Assembly: GCA_964461135.1 (NCBI GenBank)
Contig: CAYWTB010000098.1
Coordinates: 1 to 16,362, forward strand
DNA length: 16,362 nucleotides
Source of the DNA: RQOF01 sp964461135
Lineage (GTDB): Bacteria; Calditrichota; Calditrichia; RBG-13-44-9
Reading direction: 5' to 3'
Of the stretch, positions 1 to 7,541 are shown one piece after another. The stretch's first letter is position 1; each line of letters begins with the position of its first letter. The translations under genes were made by a program, and so were the position numbers. The notes under the pieces were generated by a model. It was not told the origin of the DNA and made no database searches. It worked only from the letters and a program-made list of their open reading frames with translations.

Positions 1-489
1 CATTCTACTACAAACGCCAGGAGATTCATAACTTTTTACGACTTCAGGTTAAAAGGGAGGGTTAGTAAAAATAGCATAAGTTGTAGAAGGTTGCTTCAGA
101 ACGGGGAGGAATCTTCAGAATAGATTGAAAAAAATGATCTAAATCCTGGAGAGTAAGAGAGACGGTTACTCCAGCAACATTCGTTGGAAGGGCAACAGGG
201 AAAAATTTTATATCAATAGTATTCACTCCGGCATTAGAGTGGCGGGAACAGGATGATTGGGTGAATGGCCGGCCAGGGCTGTTAATCAGACCTGCGCACT
301 GTAGGTATTATCTTCCGTGAAATTATCATTATCTAATCAGAGCTATCTTCTTCACTCATAAGTAATCTCCAGCCCTCCTTGAATTCAAAAAAATACAAGT
401 ACCAGCTTTTGAACTGTCTGTTAATCTATATGCGTGTAGTACAAACTGCTACGCAGTAATATAAAAAAAACGACACACATCTTTAGTTT

Positions 490-518
490 TTGGTACAAAT
501 GTCGAATAGATTTATAGA
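490..518 (+). promoter_or_regulatory. Candidate sigma-70-like promoter
   Basis: TTGGTA at 490-495 and TATAGA at 513-518 are separated by 17 bases, and each matches the bacterial vegetative consensus at 4 of 6 positions. It lies about 80 bases before the TTG start of the LamG protein and points the right way. If the host uses the Bacteroidetes-type -7/-33 promoter instead, this assignment is wrong. It is a weak call based on pattern and position only. Confidence 0.25.
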
Positions 519-584
519 AGTAAGAACTCTTGTGGCGGGAGCCCTTAATTTGAAACAAGCAAAGATGCAACAATAGAAATCGAT

Positions 585-590
585 AGAGGG
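585..590 (+). promoter_or_regulatory. Ribosome binding site supporting a TTG start
   Basis: AGAGGG lies 10 bases before the TTG at 601. The next in-frame ATG, at 676 (codon 26), has no purine-rich stretch in front of it and would cut away the first part of the signal peptide. This supports the unusual TTG initiation codon. Confidence 0.5.
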
Positions 591-600
591 AAGTGAAGAA

Positions 601-3306
601 TTGAAACAGAACATTATTAAAGCTGTCATTCTTTTAAAAATCTCCCGATACTGTCTATCTACAGTACTAATTTTAATGTTATCATTGTGTTTTACCATTA
701 CTCTTTTAGCGCAAGGACCTACTAAAGCTTTGGATTTTGATGGTGTGGATGATTATGTTTTAGTCTCCAATCATACCAGTTTACAGATTAGCAATAATAT
801 TACCCTGGAGAGTTGGATAAAATTTTCTGCCGATTTCACTCCCTTCTCAACAAACTATCATCAGGGACTGATAGACAAGGGAAATTATAGTCTAAAATTT
901 GATTTTCAATCAGCAAGACTTGTTTTTGAACTCGATGACGCGGCTGCCACCTCTTGGAGCATGTCCCGCAATGGGGGTGAGAGTATGATCGAATCGATGG
1001 TCACTTATAATGGCCGATTATATGCCGGACAGGGTAATGGAGCAGGTGCCGGAGACGTTCTGGCATATGGCGGGAGCAGTTGGAGTACCAATTATGATGG
1101 TTTCCAGGAAAGCATCCATACTCTGGCGGTCTATGACGGTCGATTATACGCCGGTCAGGGCAGCAGCACCGGCGATGGAGATGTTCTGGTCTACGATGGG
1201 AGCACCTGGACTACCAGTATAAATGGCTCACAGGAGAGTATTCACTCCCTGGCTGTCTATAATGATCGGCTGTATGCGGGCCAGGGTAGCGGGACCGGTG
1301 ATGGCGATATAGGGGTATTTGATGGAACTAACTGGAGTCTTATTTATAACGGTCTCCAGGAAAGTATTCTTTCCCTGGCAGTCTATAACGGCCGGCTATA
1401 TGCCGGTCAGGGTAGCGGAACCGGTGATGGGGATATACTGGAATATGATGGCAGCAGTTGGGGTATCAGCTACGATGGTTCCCAGGAGAGCATTTATGCC
1501 CTGGCGGTTTATAATGGAAAACTCTATGCAGGTCAGGGCAGCGGAACGGGAGATGGTGATATTCTGGTGAACGATGGCAGCAGTTGGAGTATCATCTACG
1601 ATGGTTCCCAGGAGAGTATTTATTCGCTGGCGGTCTATAATGGCAAGCTATATGCCGGCCAGGGCAGCGGCACTGGTGATGGGGATATAATGGTTTATGA
1701 TGGGAATACCTGGGGCACCAGTTATAACGGTTCCCAGGAAGGTATCCATTCAATGGCAGAATATAATGGTCGGATATATGCCGGTCAAGGCAGTGGAACA
1801 GGCGATGGGGATATCGGAGTTTTTGGAAATAATGTAATTCTAGAAAGTACGCAGTCAAACTGGATAGCCAACCAATGGTATCATGTGGTAGCGTTGTATG
1901 ATGGTTCAAACATGCGGATAGGGATCAATGGAATACAGGATGCTTTCAGGACCAGTTCTTTTACTATCGAAACCAGTAATACCCCGTTACTTATTGGCTA
2001 CGATGGCAGCAACAATTATGTGGATGCACATCTTGATGAGATCCGTATATGGAATTTAGCCCTCAATGGTACCCAAGTTCGTAGCAATATGTGCCGCGGG
2101 CTTCAGGGAAATGAGGCCGGGCTGGCGGGATACTGGCGCTTTGATGAGGGATCGGGGACCACAGCTAACGATGAAACCGCCAATAATAATGATGGTACCC
2201 TTATGAATATGACCTCTGTGAACTGGGTGTGGTCCGGCGCACCGATTGGAGATACCAGCGCCTACGATTATACCGGAACTGTCCCGGGTGATTTTTCTGC
2301 CAGCATTGCCCACGGTGATGGTGATAATTTAACAGCTACGGGTGATGGAGGAACCTTAACTGGTATCCAGGTTTACCGGGTGGATGCCAACTCGTTGCGC
2401 CAGGATGCTGCACCACCATCCGGCTGGACACTTGATCCATTGCGATACTGGGGTGTATTTGTTGTGGGCACTAACCCTACCTACACCGTGACATATAATT
2501 ATGATGGTCATCCCGGGATAGAAAATGAAAATGACTTAGGGTTGGCTTTTCGTGATGATCATTCAGATAATTCCTGGGCGGATGTGGGAGCAACATTAGA
2601 TACTGACGCAAACATTCTTGTAAGAACAGCCCAGACCGGCACGGAGTATACCCTTGGTTCGATGACCGGCGACAATTCCCTTCCAGTTGAACTCTCGATT
2701 TTTACAGCCAATGAATCTGATGGACAGGTGCTGCTTTTCTGGCGCACTGAAAGCGAAAGGGGAAATCTAGGTTTTATCTTGAAGCGTTCTTTTGAGGAAG
2801 GGGGACCATACACCGAGATTTCTTCTTTCCTGTATAATGAAAATTTAAGGGGACATTTTAATTCAAACACTGCTCATGAATACTCATTTATGGATGAACA
2901 TGTTAACCCGGGCTTTACTTACTGGTATAAATTAATAGATGTGGATATCAATGGCATGCAGACGGAACATGGTCCTATCAGCGCCACGCCGGGTGTTTCT
3001 CCTATTCCTAATCAGTTTGTATTATACCCCGCTTATCCGAATCCTTTTAATCCCAGAACGATAATCAAATATAACTTACCGGTACTCGCAAAGGTAAACT
3101 TGAAAATTTATAATATTCTGGGTCAGGAAGTGCTGACATTGGTGAATGAGGAAGTTGAGCCAGGCTATTATGAGCTGTCCTGGGATGGGAGGGATAATCT
3201 TGAAAATCAGGTCGCCAGTGGCGTCTATATCTACCGGATGATTGCCGAAACACCGGATGGAAAGAACCGTTTCGTGATGAGCAAACGGATGAACCTGCTT
3301 CGATAA
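601..3306 (+). CDS. Secreted LamG-domain protein with an inserted seven-repeat propeller and type IX sorting domain
   Basis: A predicted secreted, probably surface-attached, binding protein of 901 residues; no catalytic motif is seen. Residues 1-37 form a Sec signal peptide with likely cleavage LLA|QG. Residues 43-115 look like the first half of a LamG/concanavalin-type domain (ALDFDGVDDYV, then ITLESWIKF). Seven exact 42-residue units follow at 119-412, each starting with Trp (119, 161, 203, 245, 287, 329, 371) and carrying YNGRLYAGQGSGTGDGDI-type cores. The LamG fold then resumes (NQWYHVVALYDG, near 424) and closes with the YWRFDEGSG motif at about 511-519. Residues 550-690 are unassigned. 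From 693 a domain starting SLPVELSIF, common in type IX cargo, leads to the sorting domain at 805-901 (YPNPFNP at 812-818). The start is TTG, chosen for its ribosome binding site and full signal peptide. It is the only plus-strand gene. The call of secreted cargo is strong; the ligand is unknown. Confidence 0.9.
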   Translation: MKQNIIKAVILLKISRYCLSTVLILMLSLCFTITLLAQGPTKALDFDGVDDYVLVSNHTSLQISNNITLESWIKFSADFTPFSTNYHQGLIDKGNYSLKFDFQSARLVFELDDAAATSWSMSRNGGESMIESMVTYNGRLYAGQGNGAGAGDVLAYGGSSWSTNYDGFQESIHTLAVYDGRLYAGQGSSTGDGDVLVYDGSTWTTSINGSQESIHSLAVYNDRLYAGQGSGTGDGDIGVFDGTNWSLIYNGLQESILSLAVYNGRLYAGQGSGTGDGDILEYDGSSWGISYDGSQESIYALAVYNGKLYAGQGSGTGDGDILVNDGSSWSIIYDGSQESIYSLAVYNGKLYAGQGSGTGDGDIMVYDGNTWGTSYNGSQEGIHSMAEYNGRIYAGQGSGTGDGDIGVFGNNVILESTQSNWIANQWYHVVALYDGSNMRIGINGIQDAFRTSSFTIETSNTPLLIGYDGSNNYVDAHLDEIRIWNLALNGTQVRSNMCRGLQGNEAGLAGYWRFDEGSGTTANDETANNNDGTLMNMTSVNWVWSGAPIGDTSAYDYTGTVPGDFSASIAHGDGDNLTATGDGGTLTGIQVYRVDANSLRQDAAPPSGWTLDPLRYWGVFVVGTNPTYTVTYNYDGHPGIENENDLGLAFRDDHSDNSWADVGATLDTDANILVRTAQTGTEYTLGSMTGDNSLPVELSIFTANESDGQVLLFWRTESERGNLGFILKRSFEEGGPYTEISSFLYNENLRGHFNSNTAHEYSFMDEHVNPGFTYWYKLIDVDINGMQTEHGPISATPGVSPIPNQFVLYPAYPNPFNPRTIIKYNLPVLAKVNLKIYNILGQEVLTLVNEEVEPGYYELSWDGRDNLENQVASGVYIYRMIAETPDGKNRFVMSKRMNLLR
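955..1836 (+). repeat. Seven tandem 126-bp coding repeats (42-residue blades)
   Basis: Seven in-frame units of exactly 126 bases start at TGG codons at 955, 1081, 1207, 1333, 1459, 1585 and 1711. No unit has an insertion or deletion. Units 3 to 7 are close to identical in the protein core (YAGQGSGTGDGD), while unit 1 is the most diverged. Seven units with a conserved Trp and a YxGRLYAG strand fit a seven-bladed beta-propeller; the fold is inferred. Confidence 0.9.
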
Positions 3307-3337
3307 TCGGACTTCGGTTGAGAATGCAAATCTAATT

Positions 3338-3431
3338 CAGTTATTTCGAGTCCCGCATTAGCGGGAAGAATTCTGGTATTGAGATTTCTCCGTTCCCCTT
3401 TACTAACGCTCCAGGTCAGTCGAAATGACTG
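3338..3431. repeat. Palindromic repeat unit A (94 bp, complete)
   Basis: The outer arms CAGTTATTTCGA and TCGAAATGACTG form an imperfect inverted repeat. The left half contains its own hairpin (CCCGC at 3352-3356 with GCGGG at 3361-3365). The right half is almost the same as that of unit D, with 4 differences in 51 bases, all G/A transitions. It starts shortly after the stop codon of the LamG gene and could act as a transcription or mRNA-end structure; it lacks the T-run of a simple intrinsic terminator. Confidence 0.85.
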
Positions 3432-3491
3432 GTTTGGGCTGTTGCTTCGCCAAAGTAAATAAGTACCCTGGTTTACAAGGCAAATCTAATT

Positions 3492-3536
3492 CAGTCATTT
3501 CGAGCGAACGAAGTGAGTCGAGAAATCTTCAGATTT
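3492..3536. repeat. Palindromic repeat unit B (left half only)
   Basis: It matches the left half of unit D almost base for base (CAGTCATTTCGA, then GAACGAAGTGAGTCGAG, then GAGAAATCT) and stops after AGATTT, at the centre of the palindrome. Instead of the right half there is AT-rich sequence and, 15 bases on, the stop codon of the GIY-YIG gene. The same lead-in, CAAATCTAATTCAGT, precedes units A and B. Confidence 0.8.
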
Positions 3537-3551
3537 AATAAATAAAAAAAC

Positions 3552-3839
3552 CTAAATAGATTCGTATAAATCTTTCCAATCAGGATTCATAGATTCAATA
3601 AGTTTAATTTTTTTTTCCCTTCTCCATTTTTTAAGCTGTTTTTCTCTGGTAATAGCATTATAAGAATCACTTAAAATTTCATAATATACAAGATATTTTA
3701 TATGGTACTTTTTTGAAAATCCTTCAACTAACCCCAGCTTGTGTTCCCAGACTCTACGTTTCAAATCACTGGTCATTCCAATGTAAAGGGTTTTATTTAA
3801 ACCGGACAGGATATAAACGAAATAATTTTTTTTTATCAT
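3552..3839 (-). CDS. Small GIY-YIG endonuclease-family protein
   Basis: A single-domain protein of 95 residues belonging to the GIY-YIG nuclease superfamily, close in length and layout to the stand-alone (UvrC N-terminal-like, UPF0213-type) members. The key residues are in order: VYI at 8-10 (the GIY position), YIG at 19-21, Arg28 and His33 in the first helix (DLKRRVWEHK), Glu66 as the expected metal ligand, and Asn85. All expected catalytic positions are therefore present and it could be active. The family cuts DNA with one divalent metal ion; the target of this member is unknown. ATG at 3839 is the only sensible start, but I see no ribosome binding site before it. The gene is visibly AT-richer than its neighbours and contains two A9 tracts (T9 on the plus strand at 3608-3616 and 3826-3834), so slippage is possible. 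It sits inside a cluster of palindromic repeats, which suggests a mobile or repeat-associated origin. Confidence 0.9.
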   Translation of the reverse strand: MIKKNYFVYILSGLNKTLYIGMTSDLKRRVWEHKLGLVEGFSKKYHIKYLVYYEILSDSYNAITREKQLKKWRREKKIKLIESMNPDWKDLYESI

Positions 3840-3879
3840 ATGGCTATTTAAGTTAACAATTTTTTAATTGTCATTTCGA

Positions 3880-3961
3880 GTCCCGCGAATGCGGGAAGAA
3901 ATCTAAAAATAAGATTCCTCGATTCCATCCCGACAAGTCGTGATTCCACTCGGAATGACTG
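3880..3961. repeat. Palindromic repeat unit C (diverged, complete)
   Basis: The arms GTCATTTCGAGT and ACTCGGAATGAC are about 80 bases apart. The left half carries the CCCGC-N4-GCGGG hairpin seen in unit A. The centre AGAAATCT / AGATTCCT flanks a 7-base loop at 3905-3911. The right half differs from units A and D. It lies about 40 bases upstream of the GIY-YIG start codon, so it could affect transcription of that gene. Confidence 0.75.
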
Positions 3962-4021
3962 ATTCAGACTGGTGTTCAGCAAGGACAAAAGGAGACGCCG
4001 GTCTAGAAGACAAATCCAATT

Positions 4022-4115
4022 CAGTCATTTCGAGTGAACGAAGTGAGTCGAGAAATCTGGTATTAAGATTTCTCCGTTCCCCTTTGCTGACGCTCCGGGT
4101 CAGTCGAAATGACTG
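4022..4115. repeat. Palindromic repeat unit D (94 bp, complete)
   Basis: The outer arms CAGTCATTTCGA and TCGAAATGACTG are perfect over 12 bases. The centre is a perfect 9-base inverted repeat, GAGAAATCT (4050-4058) and AGATTTCTC (4066-4074), around a 7-base loop. It has exactly the same length as unit A and lies in the same orientation. It ends about 50 bases beyond the stop codon of the minus-strand gene 4165-5628, so it may also shape that mRNA's 3' end. Confidence 0.85.
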
Positions 4116-4164
4116 GTCTGGATAGTTCTTTTACGTTAAGATATGATCTCCTGGGAAATTTTCC

Positions 4165-5628
4165 TTATCTCAACAAGATCATCTTTTTTACTTCCCGAAA
4201 ATCTCCAGCTTGAATCTGATAATAGTAAATTCCGCTGGGATAATTCCGGGCATCCCACTGATAACTATAGTGACCAGAAAGCAGAGAAGCAGAAAGCAGG
4301 TTGGCCACTTCTTCACCCAAAATGTTGAAAATCTTCAAAATCACTTCACTGGTTTTTGGCAGATAAAAATCAATAGTGGTTGTAGGATTAAAGGGATTGG
4401 GATAGTTCTGCCTCAACCGGAACTCATCAGTAATGAGGTTTTTCTTTTCAATACTGTTGGGAAATGAATTCAATTTCACGACCCAAAAATCTCCGCCAAG
4501 CGGTAAAAGATACGCGGTTTCGCCGGCCAGGACATATCCACCGTCGGTAGTTTGCAAAACGGAATAAGCCCGATCGGTAGCCGAACCTCCAACTGTTTTT
4601 ATCCATTGGATATTACCGTCGGCATCAGTCCGAATAAAGCAGAAATCCTGGCTTTGGCCGGGATTTAAAGAATTCCCTCCGAAAATATATCCCCCATCAG
4701 ATGTTTGCTGAACCGATTGTCCAAAATCCCCACCGGTACTGCGATCGAATATTTGCTGCCATTCTACCTGCCCGGATGTATCGGTTTTAATTGCCAGACT
4801 GTAGGTATAACCGGCAACAATGATTGTATCAGAAGTACCGAACAGTATATAACCACCATCAGAAGTTTGCTGGACTGAGTAGCAATAATCATTCTGACTG
4901 CGCCCGTAAGTCCGGGTCCACAGTGTATCTCCCAGGCTGTCAGTTTTTAACAAATAAAAATCGTTCCTTCCGGCAGTGTGATAATCGGTTCTACCTCCGA
5001 TTATAAATCCGCCATCAGTTGTTTGGTTGATGCATTCTGCAATCTCATCACCTCCCCGGTTATAAATTTTAAACCAGCCAGTATCACCATTGGCCTCCAG
5101 CTTATATATAAAGATGTTATCCCCGCTTCCGGACATATTGTTATAACCGGTATAGACATATCCACTATCGAATGTACAGGTAACATAATTACCCACAGCA
5201 CCCCGCGTGCCCTGGTAGAAAAATCCCCACAGAGAATCCCCGTTCTCATCGGTCTTAACCAAAAAGGCATTTCTATAACCGGGCGAATTTTGTTTTTCTC
5301 CGACAATCACATAACCGCCGTTGGGATCCTCTTTCACGCAATTCGGATAGAAGTTCTGGTTGTTACCAATCACTTTGGTCCATAATGAATCACCGTTCTG
5401 GTCCGTTTTAACCAGAAAAGCTTCAACATAATTATCATCCAGAAAATGAGAAGGACCAACCATAATAAAACCGTTATCCGAGGTCTGCTGAATAGAATAG
5501 ACTGCCTCCCAGCTGCCGCGATGATAATGACGGGTCCAGGCGGTATCAGGCGCCTGGCTGGACACAGTGCTAGGAAATAAACATGCAAGACAGATAACCG
5601 CTGACCAAATTGATAAGGACTTTTTCAT
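4165..5628 (-). CDS. Secreted seven-repeat beta-propeller protein with type IX sorting domain
   Basis: A predicted secreted protein of 487 residues with no visible enzyme motif. Residues 1-24 are a Sec signal peptide with likely cleavage VSS|QAP. Residues 31 to about 395 hold seven units of roughly 50 residues, each starting with Trp and containing QTSDGGYI-type, then FxLVKTDxxGD-type cores. These repeats are common in secreted proteins of this superphylum and fit a seven-bladed beta-propeller. The sorting domain covers about 403-487 (RQNYPNPFNP, then FNILGEEV, then YPSGIYYYQIQAG, ending KKMILLR). The start is the ATG at 5628. An in-frame ATG 12 bases upstream overlaps the ribosome binding site and is unlikely to be used. 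The stop codon of the next gene upstream is only 26 bases away, so the two are probably one transcript. Its ligand or role cannot be read from sequence. Confidence 0.9.
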   Translation of the reverse strand: MKKSLSIWSAVICLACLFPSTVSSQAPDTAWTRHYHRGSWEAVYSIQQTSDNGFIMVGPSHFLDDNYVEAFLVKTDQNGDSLWTKVIGNNQNFYPNCVKEDPNGGYVIVGEKQNSPGYRNAFLVKTDENGDSLWGFFYQGTRGAVGNYVTCTFDSGYVYTGYNNMSGSGDNIFIYKLEANGDTGWFKIYNRGGDEIAECINQTTDGGFIIGGRTDYHTAGRNDFYLLKTDSLGDTLWTRTYGRSQNDYCYSVQQTSDGGYILFGTSDTIIVAGYTYSLAIKTDTSGQVEWQQIFDRSTGGDFGQSVQQTSDGGYIFGGNSLNPGQSQDFCFIRTDADGNIQWIKTVGGSATDRAYSVLQTTDGGYVLAGETAYLLPLGGDFWVVKLNSFPNSIEKKNLITDEFRLRQNYPNPFNPTTTIDFYLPKTSEVILKIFNILGEEVANLLSASLLSGHYSYQWDARNYPSGIYYYQIQAGDFREVKKMILLR

Positions 5629-5632
5629 GAAT

Positions 5633-5638
5633 ACCTCC
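5633..5638 (-). promoter_or_regulatory. Ribosome binding site that decides the start at 5628
   Basis: GGAGGT on the minus strand lies 4 bases before the ATG at 5628. It overlaps the codons following the alternative ATG at 5640, which itself lacks a good site. This fixes the start of the propeller protein at 5628. Confidence 0.8.
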
Positions 5639-5654
5639 ATTCTTCGGGTATTGT

Positions 5655-7355
5655 TTATTTTATCAGTATCATCTTCTTGACTTCCAGGTATTCTCCGGCT
5701 TGTATTTTACAGTAATATATTCCACTTGCAAAATTAGAAGCATTCCACTGCACTTTATGTTCACCGGCTGTTTTTCTTTCATTGAGCAAAGTCACTATTT
5801 CCCGCCCGGACAGATCATATACTTTAAGAGAAACAAAGCTGAGAGCTGGGAGCTGAAAGTTGATGGCTGTCGTTGGATTAAAGGGATTGGGATAGTTCTG
5901 ATATAGCTTGAAATCTGAAATTATTGCAGGATAATCCTCTTCGATGCCCACGACACCCGCTAAATTTCCCAGATGATCAACCCACTGAGCATAGATATCA
6001 TTTTGGAGCAAACCCAGACGTTCATCTTCCCAGCTGATTATGGCACCACCTGCCCCATCACTGATTAAAACCGGCCAGTATTGTTCACTCGTTGCAGTGC
6101 AGATAGCCACGCCATCTGCAGTCCATAAAGAAGCACCGGAGGCATCGAGCCGCTGGGCATAAATATCAGGCTGGCCACCAGCTCTTTGATCCTGCCAGAC
6201 AATGATGGCGCCTCTACTTCCATCCGCAATAATAGTTGACCGGTCCTGGATATTTGCAGCTGTACAGACCGGAATTCCGTTTGCTGCCCACTGGACATTC
6301 CCGGCAGCGTCTATTCGTTGAACATAAATATTACCCTGGTCGTTTCGTAAATCGGTCCAGGCTATTATAGCGTCACCGCTGCCACCGGAGGCAATAGCCA
6401 CATTGTTTTGTTCGTGTGACTCATTACAGATGGCGACTCCATTTGCGGCCCAGAAAATAGTACCTGAAGAATCGACCCGCTGGGCGTATAGATCTCCGTT
6501 GGCACTCCGGAGATCATGCCACACGATATAGGCCGTGCCGTTCTCACTCTCCAAAATTTGAGGATTTTGCTGCCAGCCGGAACTGGTACAGATCCCTATT
6601 CCGTCGCTTTGCCAAGATACATTTCCGTTTGGTGCAATATGCTGGGCATAAATGTTAGGATCGGTGAAACCGACCCGTTCATCTTTCCAGACAATAAACG
6701 CACCGTCGTTTCCGTCAGGTGCCATTGCTGTGTATGTCTGATTATTAGTAGCTGTGCAGACTGCTGTTCCGTTAACAGTCCATAGCGGGGAACCTGTTCC
6801 ATCGATACGCTGTGCATAAATATCACCATCTCTGCTCCAGGAGATCAGAGAACCTCCGACACTGTTTGCAATCATCTGATGATAGTTGGATACCCCGGTG
6901 ATACAAATTGGCATTCCGAATCCTGACCAGAGGGTTAGTCCGGTGCTGTCGGTCCTTTGAGCATAAAGTTTCCCATCAAAAATACCTGTGATGCTTCTCC
7001 ATACAATAATATTACCTCCACTGCCATCAGTCACGATTTTAGGTTGTACCTGCCCATCTGCCCACTGATAGATGACCATTCCATCGGCTGTCCATAAGGC
7101 TTCACCGGCGCTGTTAATTCGTTGCATAAAAATGTCTCCGCCAAAGAGGGTAGATTCATTGCGGTGATCAGACCATACGATATAGGCTCCTCCCTTTCCA
7201 TCGGACAAAATGGCTGGGGCGAGTTGATCATTGGCAGCGCTACAAATAGGAGTGTTTACGGTGGGATCGCTGCTCCACTGGGCGATTATGGTCAGGGGAA
7301 TTAAAATTGCACTTATAAGAATGATCCTGAATAATATCTGTAGCTGAGCTGACAT
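5655..7355 (-). CDS. Secreted eight-repeat propeller-like protein with type IX sorting domain
   Basis: A predicted secreted protein of 566 residues. Residues 1-25 are a Sec signal peptide with likely cleavage IIA|QWS. Residues 27 to about 470 hold eight units of roughly 50-56 residues. Each runs NGVAICTA, then SDGxGGAIIVWxDxR, then DIYAQRIDxxGxxLW, so each closes on the Trp that opens the next. Unit 1 has a longer loop and unit 3 is the shortest. The pattern is a known secreted beta-propeller type repeat; with eight units it could be eight-bladed, or seven-bladed with a diverged unit at one end. The sorting domain is about 482-566 (YQNYPNPFNP, then VYDLSGREI, then FASGIYYCKIQAG, ending KKMILIK). 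ATG at 7355 has a strong ribosome binding site (AAAGGAGGT at 7361-7369, 5 bases away). It is the first gene of a probable pair with 4165-5628. No catalytic residues are recognised. Confidence 0.9.
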   Translation of the reverse strand: MSAQLQILFRIILISAILIPLTIIAQWSSDPTVNTPICSAANDQLAPAILSDGKGGAYIVWSDHRNESTLFGGDIFMQRINSAGEALWTADGMVIYQWADGQVQPKIVTDGSGGNIIVWRSITGIFDGKLYAQRTDSTGLTLWSGFGMPICITGVSNYHQMIANSVGGSLISWSRDGDIYAQRIDGTGSPLWTVNGTAVCTATNNQTYTAMAPDGNDGAFIVWKDERVGFTDPNIYAQHIAPNGNVSWQSDGIGICTSSGWQQNPQILESENGTAYIVWHDLRSANGDLYAQRVDSSGTIFWAANGVAICNESHEQNNVAIASGGSGDAIIAWTDLRNDQGNIYVQRIDAAGNVQWAANGIPVCTAANIQDRSTIIADGSRGAIIVWQDQRAGGQPDIYAQRLDASGASLWTADGVAICTATSEQYWPVLISDGAGGAIISWEDERLGLLQNDIYAQWVDHLGNLAGVVGIEEDYPAIISDFKLYQNYPNPFNPTTAINFQLPALSFVSLKVYDLSGREIVTLLNERKTAGEHKVQWNASNFASGIYYCKIQAGEYLEVKKMILIK

Positions 7356-7393
7356 AATAAACCTCCTTTGGAATTATTATTTATTCTGGGATC

Positions 7394-7516
7394 CTTACGC
7401 CAAGCCGCAAAGTGCGCAAAGATGTTCCTAATAAGAAAAAAAATTCTTTACATTACTGATAAAAGCTTGTGCGTTTAATAATTAAAATGCTTGGCGTCTT
7501 GGCGCCTTTGCGTGAG
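7394..7516. repeat. Inverted repeat of about 28 bp around an AT-rich core (MITE-like)
   Basis: The left arm at 7394-7421 (CTTACGCCAAGCCGCAAAG and on) and the right arm at 7490-7516 are near-complementary, with periodic CGC and AAG blocks. The core of about 68 bases is very AT-rich. The CTTTGCG/TTGGCG wording resembles dispersed palindromic elements I know from other genomes of this superphylum; that resemblance is from memory. There is no open reading frame inside. Confidence 0.7.
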
Positions 7517-7541
7517 ACCAAATACCACACAATGAGACAAA

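Larger units (their letters stand above)
1..600. other. Non-coding leader region, no convincing gene
   Basis: I see no gene here. Reading frames are short and lack a good ribosome binding site with an in-frame start. Around 62-307 on the minus strand about 81 codons are open with a protein-like composition but no ATG, which may be a decayed gene end (see findings). A short perfect stem with a 3-base loop lies near 444-456 (ACTGC/GCAGT). The right part holds a candidate promoter and the ribosome binding site of the plus-strand gene that begins at 601. Confidence 0.6.

Noticed and set aside
483..698. Open frame of 71 codons on the minus strand
   Set aside because: It overlaps the start region and signal peptide of the LamG gene on the other strand, is low in protein-like features and lacks a ribosome binding site.
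955..1836. CRISPR-like regular spacing of repeats
   Set aside because: Units are contiguous, 126 bases long, in frame and coding; there are no unique spacers and no cas genes.
1010..1909. Several frames on both strands inside the 126-bp repeats
   Set aside because: They arise because a repeat length divisible by three keeps other frames open; the main frame has the conserved propeller pattern.
3338..4115. Composite transposon with A and D as terminal direct repeats
   Set aside because: A and D are themselves palindromes with no transposase gene and no target-site duplication that I can see, so I only report the nuclease-repeat association.
3940..4125. Open frame of 61 codons on the plus strand
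   Set aside because: It runs through the palindromic units C and D, has no ribosome binding site, and its translation reflects the repeats.
5629..5640. In-frame ATG at 5640 as the start of the 4165-5628 gene
   Set aside because: It overlaps the ribosome binding site of the ATG at 5628 and has no good site of its own.
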